A stretch of 64,000 nucleotides of DNA, taken from Allium sativum (Eukaryota; Streptophyta; Magnoliopsida; Asparagales; Amaryllidaceae). The first letter of the stretch is position 1, and each line of letters opens with the position of its first letter. The DNA lies in NCBI GenBank assembly GCA_030737875.1, contig CM060915.1, positions 571,252,577-571,316,576 on the forward strand, written 5' to 3'. Shown here piece by piece: positions 33,903-45,411 of this stretch. The position numbers and the translations under genes are program-made. Below the pieces are notes generated by a model. It was not told where the DNA came from. It did no database searches and was given only the letters and a program-made list of their open reading frames with translations.

Positions 33903-34982
33903 TTAATGTGGTGGAAGCCCGGTCACCTCCTCGAAAATGTCCGGATACTGGCCAATCACGGGCACATCTGACAACTCATCATGCGGGATGTCAAGGGAAT
34001 TTATAAAACTAGCCATTACCCCATCACTAGGTAGACTACCAAACACTACCCTCCGCCCATCATCCGCTCTAACTGTCACTAAAAAGCCCCCACAGTCTAC
34101 CACCACACCGTATCTTTGGAGCCAATCGACTCCCAATATAATGCCATACCCAGTAAAGCCCAAAACAAAGCAATCACAAAAAAACATACATCCATGACTC
34201 GATAAGACCAAATTTCGGAAAATCATACTAAGGTTAGTCGAACCACCAATCGGGTTCGTCACAACCAACGGTCTATCGACTATCTCGGGTTCCAGTCCCA
34301 ACCTATCCACCAGGTCATTAGATATGAAGGAACGGGAAGCCCCAATATCAAACAAATCTCGAACTGGTACATCATAAATAGAAAGCATACCTTGAATGAC
34401 GACATTCTTTCCTTTCTCCGCCGCAGTTGGGGCATTCGACGAAGAAGGAACATCATCGATAGCATACGCTTTCACAATCTGCTTCTCCTTAAGAGGTTGC
34501 GGACACTTATCCTTATGATGTCCCACTTGGCCACAGTTGTAGCACTTCCTTTCCGCTGGCTTGGCCCGACATTCTTTAGCATAATGGCCCTTCTTTCCAC
34601 AGCTGAAGCACTCAACATCTTTCTTGCTCTTTTTCTGGCCATCCTTAGATTGGTTCTGCTTCCTCTTATTCTGAGAGTTATTCTTGCCTCCACCACACGC
34701 TTGCGGTTTTGGCCCTTCTGCAGATGCAGCCTCGGTCTTTGGCTTAGGGTAAAGACTCTCTGATCTCAAAGCTTTCCCCACAATCGATTCAAAAGTCTCA
34801 TCGATGTGGTTAATAAGTCTTTCCTCCAAGTATCCATCCAAACCAGTAATGAACTTCTCATTCTTCTTCTCAGGAGTATCGATAAGAGATAGTCCATACT
34901 TCGACAAGGTGTCAAACTCAGCAATATAGTCAGAGACTGCCCTACCATTCTGCTTGAGTTCCAAGAATCTCTTAAACAACAC
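33903..34982 (-). pseudogene. element 2 Gag C-terminal part and protease
   Basis: Contains the end of the Gag core, a Lys-rich linker and two canonical zinc knuckles (CFSCGKKGHYAKEC and CYNCGQVGHHKDKC). The protease motif reads LFDIGASRSFIS: the active-site triad is D-I-G, where this clade normally has D-S/T-G, so the enzyme is probably impaired. 'LGVDWLQRYGVVVDC' is the later protease motif. It ends at TAA in front of the RT start. The Gag N-terminal part is in a different frame upstream. Confidence 0.9.
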
Positions 34983-35431
34983 TGACTTCTGGGCAGTTGG
35001 AATAAACGTCTCGCTAAAGCAAGCCTTGAACTGATCCCAAGTAACCGATCTTCTGGAGTAGCTGTTCTAATGGCATTCCACCAATTCATCGCTCGCCCTT
35101 GCAACTGACGAGATGCTAGCCTTCTCTTCATCGTATCCTCAATTCCCAAGTCGTCGAAGATACAATCACAGCTATCCAACCAATCCTGAACATCTGTGGC
35201 TGACTCCGTTCCGTGGAACGGCTTCCCACCAAGATTAGTGTAATCCTTGCACAACTTGGCGAAATCGACCCTAGGCGCCTGCACTACTGGACCACCACCA
35301 TTTCCGGGATTGGGAACTGCTCCCTGAACATCAATAAGTATCTCCTTTATGAAGTTGTTGAACATTGTCCTCATGTCAGGAGCATTCCCATGATTGGTCC
35401 CTCTACCAGCACCCCTGGTGTCTCTACTCAT
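34766..35431 (-). pseudogene. element 2 Gag N-terminal part
   Basis: Starts MSRDTRGAGRGTNHG 200 bp after the PBS. The Gag core begins near 'DFAKLCKDYTNLGGKPFHGT' and continues through 'LASRQLQGRAMNWWNAI'. After about residue 130 (near 35040) the frame is lost by a net -1 change and the remaining residues are out of frame; the true continuation is the 33903-34982 frame. Confidence 0.85.
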
Positions 35432-35612
35432 CGTTCAATCCGTAAAGAGAAAACGATTAGCGACCCCATAGTGGTGCTAGTGCAGTACGACTTCATTCTT
35501 ATACTACTAATAGTATATATATAGCTTTTGAAAACCAAAGTAATCACAAATACGCGCTCTCATATACGTACTATCTCTCCCGATTGTCTTTCCCTAGGTT
35601 AACTACGCAACC

Positions 35613-35630
35613 TAGAGCTCTGAAACCAAG
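35613..35630 (-). promoter_or_regulatory. primer-binding site, element 2
   Basis: Minus-strand TTGGTTTCAGAGCTCTAG starts two bases after the LTR end. TGGTTTCAGAGC differs by one base from the initiator-Met PBS TGGTATCAGAGC used by element 3. Confidence 0.85.
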
Positions 35631-38238
35631 TGTGACGGCCCGCCCCGCACCAACCGATATTTACTCCAAAGGTGCGCTGTACACATGTCCAGTTAGCACG
35701 GGACGGTCGCCAAAGAAAGGAAAGAAGACGATGAATCAACAAAGAACCTGTAGAATGTCTCACAGTGCATAGAACAAAATATAATAATAACATACTTGAC
35801 ATAAAACAGGAGAGACAACGCATAAGCTGAAAACCAGAACTAAGCATCATAGCAGCGGAAATCCAAAATACAGCTTATTACAACTTTTAAAATACTGTCT
35901 CTAAAGCAAAAGCAAGATAAAGAAGGTACACTACTAATGCCCAAGTAGTGACCGCCAACGACACAGGGAGAATATATGTAGATATCATATGTAGGAGACT
36001 CCTGCTCGCCTCCGAATCAACTACTCGCGCATCGCCAGCTAACCTGTCTCTAGTCTGCTCGTGTGAGCACCCAGAGTAATAAGAAGAGACATAAAACTCT
36101 GGGCCAGACATAAAGCCTGGTATGAGCGATAAGCATCTAAACAGAACAATAACAGGTAGACTAAACCATACCTGAACCTGGACCTGCAACCAAAGAGTTA
36201 GCACTACATACTGTACAACACTCTAAGGTGCCATTTCAAATAGTGTAAAGATAACGGGGGTGGGGGTGTGCATGTCATAGTGATGGCAAATAATCAAACA
36301 TAGCAACCATCCTCACATCTCTCACTCAGTGCATAAAGCATACGATATTCACCACTTCGATCACCCAACATACCTTGCTATGATCACTTTGCCCCATGAA
36401 GTCATAAATGGCTTCACTGCACTGATACATAGCCACTAATCTTTTGCTATGTCCACTTTGCCCCATGAAGTCGCAATGACCCCACTGCACTGGTTCATAG
36501 CCTCACTAATCCTTTACTATGTCCACTCTACCCCATGGAGTCACAATGACCCCACTGTACAGGCTCAGAGTCTTACTACGCATCACTTTGCCCCTTAAGT
36601 CATAATGACTCTACTGCACTGATAACGTAGTCTTGCTGCCATCACCTTGCCCCTCGAGTCACATTGACTCTACTGCACTGATAAGTAGCCCATCATCCAT
36701 TTTCAGTGGTGAATCGAAGTTATGAACGTCGACAACTCCTTAGCACACGTCCCGCAGCAAAGCCCAACCATGAAGTGAACTCATTGATCCTCAACTGGAT
36801 CCTGAGCTCTAACTTCCATTTGGACTAACTTTGCATCTCGGGTTATTGGTCGTCACCGGATCGGTTCAGATCTACCACTAGTCATCGGTTCGGATCGAAG
36901 TGCTCCTTCTTCGCTGGATCGGATCGGGTCATCTTCACCTCAGCGGATCGGATTGAATCTCCACGCCATCACCGATTCGGATCGCGGTCCTCCAGTTTGC
37001 CACGGTTCGGATCGGCTTCTTCTAATCAACTCAGGTCGGGTCGTAGTCTCCAAGCCTCATCGTAGTACTTCGGTTCGGGTCGGGATACCATGGCGGATCG
37101 GGTCGGAGAACACCAGGCGGGTCGGGTCGGATGATGCGTGCCACGAGAAGTGAGAATAGATCGAAGAGTGGAGTATGAGAGCGGATCGGGTCCTCCTACC
37201 GATCCGATCCGGTTTGGATGCCTTCCTGCACTTCTTCCAGCAAGCAATTTTCGCCACTCGACGGCGTTTTCGACCATTCTACCTATTCTAATCAATCACA
37301 AAGCATACCATACAGTCATAGCAACAAGTAGAAGTGACCTCAAACACCAAAACAACAATCATACCATATAAAATGGATCAAACATACCTAAAACCCCTTA
37401 TTTCCCTTAAGCATGTTTAGGTGAAACTTATGATATGATTAGCAAAACTTAACCAAATTAACCCAAACTCATATCAGAGTTCTAAAACATCATTTCGAAT
37501 TTTATAAATATTTTTCCAGAATTTATTAGTGTATAAATTCGCTAATCTTCACTAATTACCCTTAATCAACCATAATTAGTGAGGAACTATGCAAATCACT
37601 CACCTTAGCCACAAATAAAACCTCAAACTGAAATGATTCACTGATTTGGTACGAATCTCGATGCTAAACAGCAGCTCTAACATTGATTTGGTGTAGATCT
37701 CCCTTGATTTGATGTTGCTAAGCTTGATCCTTGATTAGAAGATGATTTGGAGGTGATTTAGAGGTTGGAGGCCATTTTTAGGGTTTCTAAGAGGTAAGTG
37801 GAGGCTAGAAAACTGAAATGGAATGATTCTCTAACTCTTTTCAGCCTCCCCATAACCCTAATCCCGAAATGGGTTATGGGCTCATTCACTAATCACCCTA
37901 TTTGGCCCAGTTAAGCAGTTTTTCACCTTCCAAACCTTATTTCAGCCATATCTCCCAAACGGTAAGTCCGTTTTTCACATGTGACCACTCTACGGAAAGG
38001 TAAACCATTAAACGAATCTAATGGAAGTGGTTTCAGGTCAAAATTCCTTTTCAATCAAAAGTTATGGCCGAAACAAGATCAGCTAGGGGCAAAACGGTCA
38101 TTTAAAAACCGACAAAAATTATTAACATGGGAAATGGCTCTAATAGTTGTTTCCCAAATTTACATGACCATACGACTTCATATGGGAAAGAAATAAATAT
38201 TCTACGATCCCCCGATGCGTAGAATGCGGGTTGTTACA
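35631..38238 (-). repeat. element 2, 5' LTR
   Basis: 2,608 bp. Same tandem and GGATCGG-rich regions as the other LTR. A consensus donor reads on the minus strand at 37604/37603 (CTAAG|GTGAGTGATT). A clear TATA box was not found in the expected stretch upstream. Confidence 0.95.
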
Positions 38239-39350
38239 TCGAACTTATAAAATAACTCGATAGACGAAATTTCAACCTATAATGGTATGTATTTTTTAAG
38301 TCAAGATTTATTTGATAAACGTGTCCACATTTCTATAGAGGAATAATATTCACGTTTTAAAAGTGAATAATAGTCTAAAAGCAAGCATTTTGCTAATTGG
38401 AATGGTCATAAAGAAAATTAGTGATGTTTTGTAAGTGACAAATTCAAAAATGAATTTAGGAATTGAGTTGACTTGAAATAGTAAATTATTCCGAAGTTTA
38501 GAAAGTTAATCGAATATAAATTATTAGAAGGAGAGTTAGACGTTGAATTTAGGAAAGTACTATTTACTTTCCATGTTTAAATCAAGATTATTTATTTAAT
38601 TAATTAGTAAAATACTATTTATTTATTCAAAATAAAGAATAAAAGTTATATTTTGAAGTTAAATATTTCAGAAGCAAGGATTATAACGCTATCGTTATAA
38701 CATTTGATTTCCGTTAACGAAGTGGATTCGTAAACTGAATTTGAGAATCGCGTAAGCAACGATTTGAAAAGAAATTGAGGAATGGAGTTAACGAATTAGA
38801 AACTGACTGGAGATTAGTCAAGTTGAATGACTTTCTAAGTGTCAATCTGATGTTGGTTTCGGTCTTTGTGGTTGATACTTAGGGAGTTGTTCTCTTACTA
38901 GTTTACGGTTAGGGACTAAGGAATGTGGAAGAATGGTGATGCATGAATAAGAAATGGAAATGTTTTCCAATGTTAATAATGTATATTTTCTAAATATAGT
39001 AAGAATTTGTAAATATATGGAAATGTTTTCCGATGTTAAAAGGAGATATTTTCTGGAATATAGAAAATTAACAATTTGTAATAGATGGAAATGTTTTCCA
39101 AAAACCGTGAGAGGCTAAACGAGTTGGAGAAATATTTGGTGAAGATATTGAAGAGAAATTGGGGAATAAATAAATTATTGATAAATTAATTTAAAAAGGC
39201 TCGGTGTTGCTTGATGGTTGATCGGTAGAATTTCTTTTTGAAAATAAGAACGTTGTTTGTATGAATGCTTTCCTTTGATAGTTAAATCACCGGCTATCAA
39301 AGTTTTGGACAATTTTTCCATTGTCAATACGGAGAGACCAGGATCAGATG
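38239..39350 (-). other. 3' leader remnant of an older gypsy element
   Basis: Starts with the right tcgaa duplication. AT-rich, no ORF. A block at about 38842-38905 ('gtcaatctgatgttggtttc...gttgatacttag') matches 58317-58375 in the 3' region of element 4, here on the plus strand, so older retrotransposon DNA underlies the target of element 2. 'tgtaatgacctgg' at 39351 could be the start of its LTR. Orientation is uncertain. Confidence 0.4.
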
Positions 39351-42300
39351 TAATGACCTGGAAAATTCGACGCCCGAATTTCGATAATAATACATAAAAT
39401 CCCGTATACTTGCAAAAACCTAAGTATCAAAAACAATAAATAGTTTGTAACGACCTGCCATTTTGATTGTGCCGAATCGACAAAACATGTCAACTCGAAC
39501 TGTCAAAACAACATATTATTATTAGCTTCTGAGGTAAATAGAATAAATCATAGAATCACAGACAAAGATACAGAGTAATATAATATCTCGCAGCTGAAAA
39601 TACATAATACAATAGTATTTCATGAAGCTACTAAATAAATTTTACAACAGAGCTTACATAAATAATACAGCGGAAGTAAAATACAATGAATTAGAGATAC
39701 ATGATAACAATTTGAAACAGAAACTACATGAATAGCGGAAACTGGAACAACTGAATAGGTAGACACAGGTGAGCAAATCCCAATATAACTTCAGACTCCA
39801 ATAGTGGATCTTGAAACTATGATAATCGATCTGACCGAGCAATAATGCAAAACCAAACAACTTGGATCAGGACTAACATTCTCATGGATGTAAATCAACT
39901 CAAATGAAATGTTCGATGAAATGCAATCAGCAACTTAGAGGTTGTTTGGGATCACCATCCTCTAAGGATCCGTCAAACTAACACTATATAATATAATATG
40001 CTATATACAATAGTGTTTATCACTAAAGTAAAAGTATCAAACTGGATTACCATATTACCCTTACACTGTTTATATATTCCCATAGTATATACAGTACCGA
40101 AATTCCTCCGTGAACTAGAGGTTGATCAGAAGGCACTCCATATAAAATAGTATAAAACAAAAACGTAGTGGGCTCGTATAAGGCATGTGACAAGGCACGC
40201 GAGGAATGCTAGGGTGGATTCACTGTTTGTCGAGCCAGACTGGTGGTAACGCATAACAGCTACTGCCACCCACCTCGAGACACACTCCCATAATCAAAAG
40301 GGCCTAAATCGAATCTCAACAGTAATAGAATAATATCAAAGAAGTGCGCTCAATAGGAGGTATGACCTTACTTGGTCTCGCGTAGCTCCTGTTTTAGTCA
40401 CATCAAGCTGACTCAGGGTAGTCAGGGTCTCGTAATTGATATGAAATAGAAAATTGAGTCGTTCGCCAAACCATCCTACTTCATTCTGGATCTCCACCGC
40501 GTACACAGTTGTTAAAGTGGTTTTCGGTATTGGCAGAGAGTGTGACAATAGTCGATCCCAGTCTCTTTAACAACCAAACATTTACATTTTTCACACTATG
40601 ATTATTATTTTTTAAATCAATTTATAAAATAGTTTATACAAAATATCATATTTGAATTTGAAATCAAATTTTAATATCTAACTTCGATTATAATTAAATT
40701 CGAAAACAACTCAAATCGCCTAAATCAAATTGATTTATAACCCTATCATAAAGATCTCAAATAGAGTATAAACTAGTACTATAACTTTTTAACATCGATT
40801 TTATTTAATTTCGAAAAATGTTCACATAGCAACTATTAATTCAAATCCAAAATCGACTTATATTCGAATTATAACTTAAAGAACTCAATTTCATTTAAAC
40901 GATACCAAAATATTTAACTTTAAGAATGATTTGGTTTGACTTTTTTTTTCGTCAAAACCCAAGTTCAAACTATTCAAATGATTCAGTTTTATCTTTATAA
41001 CAATTTCGTTAAGTTGATCCATATAAATCCAATATTCGTTTCAAATTCAATATATCCAATTCAAATCAAAAACTTACAATTTTAACATAACAAATCTTAT
41101 CGTACTTTATAATTCAAGTCATATATTTGAAATCATTATTTATACTTTCAAACAATTCATAAAATTAGGTTTTACTCTTTAAAGCATTCGGTTTAGTCGA
41201 TTTATAAAATTCAACACTTAGGTTCAAAATTCCATTTAAAACAAATCTTATATTACAATTTAAAATCATATCTTATAATTCAAATCGTACAGTTCAAAAT
41301 CGTTACATATATATTTGAATCAAACCTTGTATTTCAATTTCAAACAATTCATGCATATTGAAACCATTCGTATAAATTCGATTTAACAAATTTCTTAATT
41401 CAGTCCAAACGATTTATAAAACCAGTTCAATATATAATATATATATATTTAAATTCACATCAGTCGCTTTGAAATCGAATTCATTTCATATCAATTATAA
41501 ATTCAAATACATTATCACTTAAATTTGGAAGATTCGAATTTAAATCAATTTTACAATTCATGTTCCTCTCTTATAAATTTATATCTATTCAAATTCAAAT
41601 TCATATCTCATATGAATTCGTTCGTTAAATCAAGTATTGTTATACAAATTTTAAATTTTAAATCTCGAATTTAAATCACGAAAACCTTAACCTATCAATC
41701 CTTTTAGTTTATTACTGAAGTTTATAAAATATATAAAAGAAAATATTAACTTTGAAAATATATATGTTAAGTTTATAAAATTTTAAAATAAATTAGAATA
41801 CAAATTATAAACATATATAAGTTTGAAATAATTTAGAAATAGGTTTAAAAGAAATAATTATTATGATATAAAAAGTTTATAAATACTTTTATAAATTAAA
41901 ATAAATAATATTATAAGTAAAATCTTAAATAAGTATTTAAATCCGTATTTACTCATAAAAATCATTTTAAAATGTATAAATTTAAATTTTGTAAAATAAT
42001 TTAAATTTAAAATCGTTAAAGTATAAATATTTAAAAATATAAAGTCTTAAATAATTACTATAATTCATATATTCCAAATCACTTTACTTCGAAAACAAGA
42101 CCAACGGTGTCCCTGTATAGTTTTCTACTCTATGGTCAAGTGATACAGATATTTATCATTTGAGCCCTCAATTTATAAAATTTCAACAAGTCTGTCATTT
42201 CATCCCGCGATTCCAAATTCAGTTAAAATCGTTTAGGTCTATCATTTCAACCCATATGGATTTTTTCCTAATCTAGTGTCCGTTCGGGTATGTATCATTT

Positions 42301-42355
42301 CAACCCTTAGTGATTTTTCCTAATCTAGGGGTATCAACAACATAACAAATCATCA
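39351..42355. repeat. old LTR-like, very AT-rich block
   Basis: No gene. At 39447 'tgtaacgacctgcc' resembles the reversed end of an LTR (compare the tgtgacggcc edge of element 2). 'acagcggaagtaaaatac' near 39667 resembles 'cagcggaaatatatatac' in the inverted repeat. From about 40580 to 42100 the sequence is low-complexity 'ttcaaat/ataaa'. Ends with catca, the left duplication of element 3 (42351-42355). Confidence 0.45.
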
Positions 42356-42607
42356 TGTAACAACCCGTATTTTCAATAAACTGTTATAACATAAATCGAG
42401 GCAGAATTTAATTCAAAATTCTGAATCAAGGGAAACGGGCTATGTCATTGCGTTCGTCTCGGGAAAATACGCGAAATAGAGTCTGAGTTTTCGAAAATCG
42501 GAGTCCGTATGACCCAGTTGAGGCCCATTGAAGTTTTCAGAAATTTCCATAGTAAAAACAGATTTAAATTTTAAATTAAAAACAAGGATTAGGGCTAACT
42601 GGTGTCA

Positions 42608-42714
42608 GGCGGGAAAACTCCCGCCAGGACCCCCATGTCGACAGGCATGTCGACAGGGTCCCCAGGGTGTCGACAGCCCTGTCGACACGGGGTGGCCAGG
42701 CAGTTTTGCCTGGC
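42608..42714. promoter_or_regulatory. cluster of perfect hairpins in U3 of element 3
   Basis: GGCGGGA-AAAC-TCCCGCC at 42608-42625 (7-bp arms); TGTCGACAGGG at 42648-42658 pairing with CCCTGTCGACA at 42677-42687 (11-bp arms); GCCAGGCA-GTTT-TGCCTGGC at 42695-42714 (8-bp arms). They sit just over 100 bp upstream of the TATA box and recur at 50685-50791 in the other LTR. Confidence 0.85.
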
Positions 42715-43219
42715 GCACCATTTTGGGTTTTGGTCTGGTCTTGTGGCTTGGTTCTAGAGAATTCCGAAATCTGACGGGCCTAAACTAACCTAGGGTTAAT
42801 CCTAGGGCTAAAAACACTCTAATCTTCTATAAATAAGCCCCTAATCCTACCCTAAACCCTCATTATTCATTCTAGCAACCAAACTATGTCAAATTGAATT
42901 CTCAAATGGCCTCCACCTAAAAACCCTAGCCTCCACCCTCTTCAAAAATCATTCCTATGAAGATTTTGATGTTCATACAAGCATTTCTAAGTTGTATGAA
43001 TGATCATTAGCTTGCATACATCATCAAGTTGCAAGCTTTATTTGCTAAGCTAGAGTTTTTGGGATTTTTGTTAATTGGAGCTTTGTTTTGGGTTTTTATA
43101 TGCTTGCATAAAAGGGCTTCTCAATCTTTATTAGTAGATTTGTGTCTTCATAATATTTGTAAGCCCTCTTACCTTCATTTTAGAAACTCTAAAGTTAATA
43201 TGTGATGAAAGTTGGGATT

Positions 43220-43535
43220 TATGCATGTTTAATAAGTTATGCATGCTTATGCGAGTTCACTATGCTATGTTATGCATGTTTAATGAGTTATGCATGCTTA
43301 TGTGAGTTCACTATGCTATGTTACACATGTTTGATAAGTTATGCATGTTTATGCAAGTTCACTAAGCCATGATTTGCAAGTTTAACAAGTTATGCATGTT
43401 TATGCAAGTTCACTATGCCATGATTTGTAAGTTTAACAAGTTATGCATGTTTATGCAAGTTCACTATGCCATGATTTGTAAGTTTAACAAGTTATGCATG
43501 TTTATGCAAGTTCACTATGCTAAGTTATGCAAGTC
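43220..43535. repeat. 51-bp tandem repeat in the LTR, about 6 copies
   Basis: 'agttcacta' recurs with period 51 (for example ending near 43260, 43311 and 43362). The units keep an open frame because 51 is a multiple of three, giving repeated MICKFNKLCMFMQVHYA, but this is an LTR repeat and not a supported protein gene. The right LTR has the same array at about 51297-51612. Confidence 0.9.
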
Positions 43536-45220
43536 CAACATATTATGCATGTTTATTATGATATGTAAGATTCATCATGTATGTTGTGCCAAGTTCCCTC
43601 TTTCTATCCTTTATGCGTTATAACGAATATGTAAGCGATAGAATGACGTTGGGAGGGTTTGGGTAAAACTTAAAATACATGAAAATATAAGATTGGGAAT
43701 TTACCTATTAAGTTAGGTCTACCCCTTGGGAATTTACCTATTAAGTTAGGTCTACCCAAGTATTTGTTAAACTTGTAATTATGTTTTGAAATTAAAGTGG
43801 ACATGACACTTAGGAAACATAAGTGTGGCCAACTCGAGGTTGGGTTGAGTTTGTAGCGTAAACCTACCCGGAACCGACCGGCTTAACTAGTTGCTACAAA
43901 CAATAGGACCCAATGTGAGAAGTTGGTCATGTGTACCTTGGACCCGAGGTTAGACCAAGTTGTGGTGTAAAGCTACCCGGACCCGCCCGGCTTAACTAGT
44001 GACCGCAACAAAGTCTAATGTGAGAGGTTAAGGCACAATTAAATTAATTAATGCCTCATGATTAGGGTTAAGTCATGGCCCACTAATACTTAACCAATTT
44101 TGGGGATACGAGGGATTAAATGGGGTTAAGTGGTGAACTGTTGGTTACACTTAACTAATTTAATCCATGATTAGTGAGGGGTTAAACCACACTTAACCCT
44201 CTTAGAAAACCCTAGCAACGTGGTCTGTTCCAGCAGTAATCCCAGTTTGGTATCATTCACAACCCTAGAGGCTAGGCTAGGGCGGGGCACGATTACTGGA
44301 CTGATGTAAGCGACCAAAGCGACGACTGAGTGGTACAGCGGTGCGGGTCCAGGCGGGCTACGGACGTGCACGTAGTCCGGTGTTGGACAAACTCGAGGCA
44401 CGGGTACCAGTAGGTTTAGACTGTGCATTATTACTTAGGTGTCTGGGGTTGACACCCGAGGGCTTGATACACCCGAAGGTGGACCCAGCACAGTCTGACT
44501 ACAACAATATGTGGGCCGTATGGACACCAACACTTGACGTGTTAGGTTTATAGGGAGCCGATCGACTAGACCGTTGGGCTGGGCCTTGTATTAAGGTCAC
44601 CTCATGCTATTGGGCCAAAGTTTGGGCTGAGGGATCAATACCTGTTATGTTAGTTTGCTAGTACACTGTGGTGCAAAGCCTAATCTTCCTTATGTGATGA
44701 CACCTTTATCTATTGCCAGTATGTTCATCTCAGTTTCCATCATGATGTTAACTTTATTAGTTTATAGACTGATCGTAGTAGGGCTTACCAGTCTTTTTGA
44801 CTGATCTGTTTTCTTTCGCTTCTTTTCTTCCGTCCCCCCCCCCCAGGTTCTCAGGGAGGGAACAGTGGTGCTTAGCTTGGATCGCTTGCTTGTTTGCTGG
44901 ATAGCTCATGTATGTCTGGACATTGAGCTCGCTATGGTTTATCATCTTTATTTTGGGGATAGCACTATGTATTTCAGTATTTCTGTTTATGATGTACTAG
45001 ACATGTTTGTTTTGGCAGTTGACTTTATGATGTACTAGACTTGTTTTGAGATGGTTTGAGATATTCCGCTGTTTTATTCTCACTTACTCTGTTTTACATA
45101 TATATTTATGTTCTTGTTCTGCCTTGATATATCATTATGCATGCTTACCCAGTTCTAACGCCCCCCAGAAGCTAGTGCCCCCAAAAGAGTGACCCTAGTG
45201 GAGGTGGGGTGTTACAAATT

Positions 45221-45232
45221 TGGTATCAGAGC
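45221..45232 (+). promoter_or_regulatory. primer-binding site (initiator Met tRNA), element 3
   Basis: TGGTATCAGAGC, a perfect match to the usual plant initiator-Met PBS, four bases after the LTR end. Confidence 0.97.
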
Positions 45233-45411
45233 ATATGGTTTACAAGAAAGAATAAAAAGTTTTTAAAAAGACTTTTGAAAAACTATTTTCAAAACAAGTA
45301 TAAAGTATTTTCCAAAGAAAAGTCTAGTATTTTAAAAGGCTATTCCCCAAAAAGCCATTAGCGTTATCCTTTGTTCCCTTGACCTAATCTTATCTTATCC
45401 TTCGTTTCAGT

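Larger units (their letters stand above)
28283..38238 (-). mobile_element. element 2: complete chromovirus (Tekay/Del type), degraded ORFs
   Basis: 9.96 kb, flanked by tcgaa on both sides (28278-28282, 38239-38243). LTRs are 2,622 bp (28283-30904) and 2,608 bp (35631-38238). On the minus strand the order is 5' LTR, PBS, gag, protease, RT, RNase H, integrase, chromodomain-like tail, PPT, 3' LTR. In the first 250 bp the two LTRs differ at about five positions, so this is older than element 3. The coding frame has four in-frame stops and two shifts, so it cannot be autonomous. Confidence 0.95.
42356..45216 (+). repeat. element 3, 5' LTR
   Basis: TGTAACAACCCG to GGGTGTTACA. TATA box TATAAATA at 42828-42835. 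U3 holds a cluster of inverted repeats (42490-42715). The R-U5 region has a 51-bp tandem array (about 43220-43535), a duplicated 34-bp unit ending 'aggtctacccc' (about 43690-43757), and a long pyrimidine tract ending in AG at 44845-44846. Confidence 0.97.

Noticed and set aside
43369..43623. 84-codon frame with repeated MICKFNKLCMFMQVHYA
   Set aside because: It is the 51-bp LTR tandem repeat read in frame. An identical frame occurs in the other LTR and there is no start context or domain.
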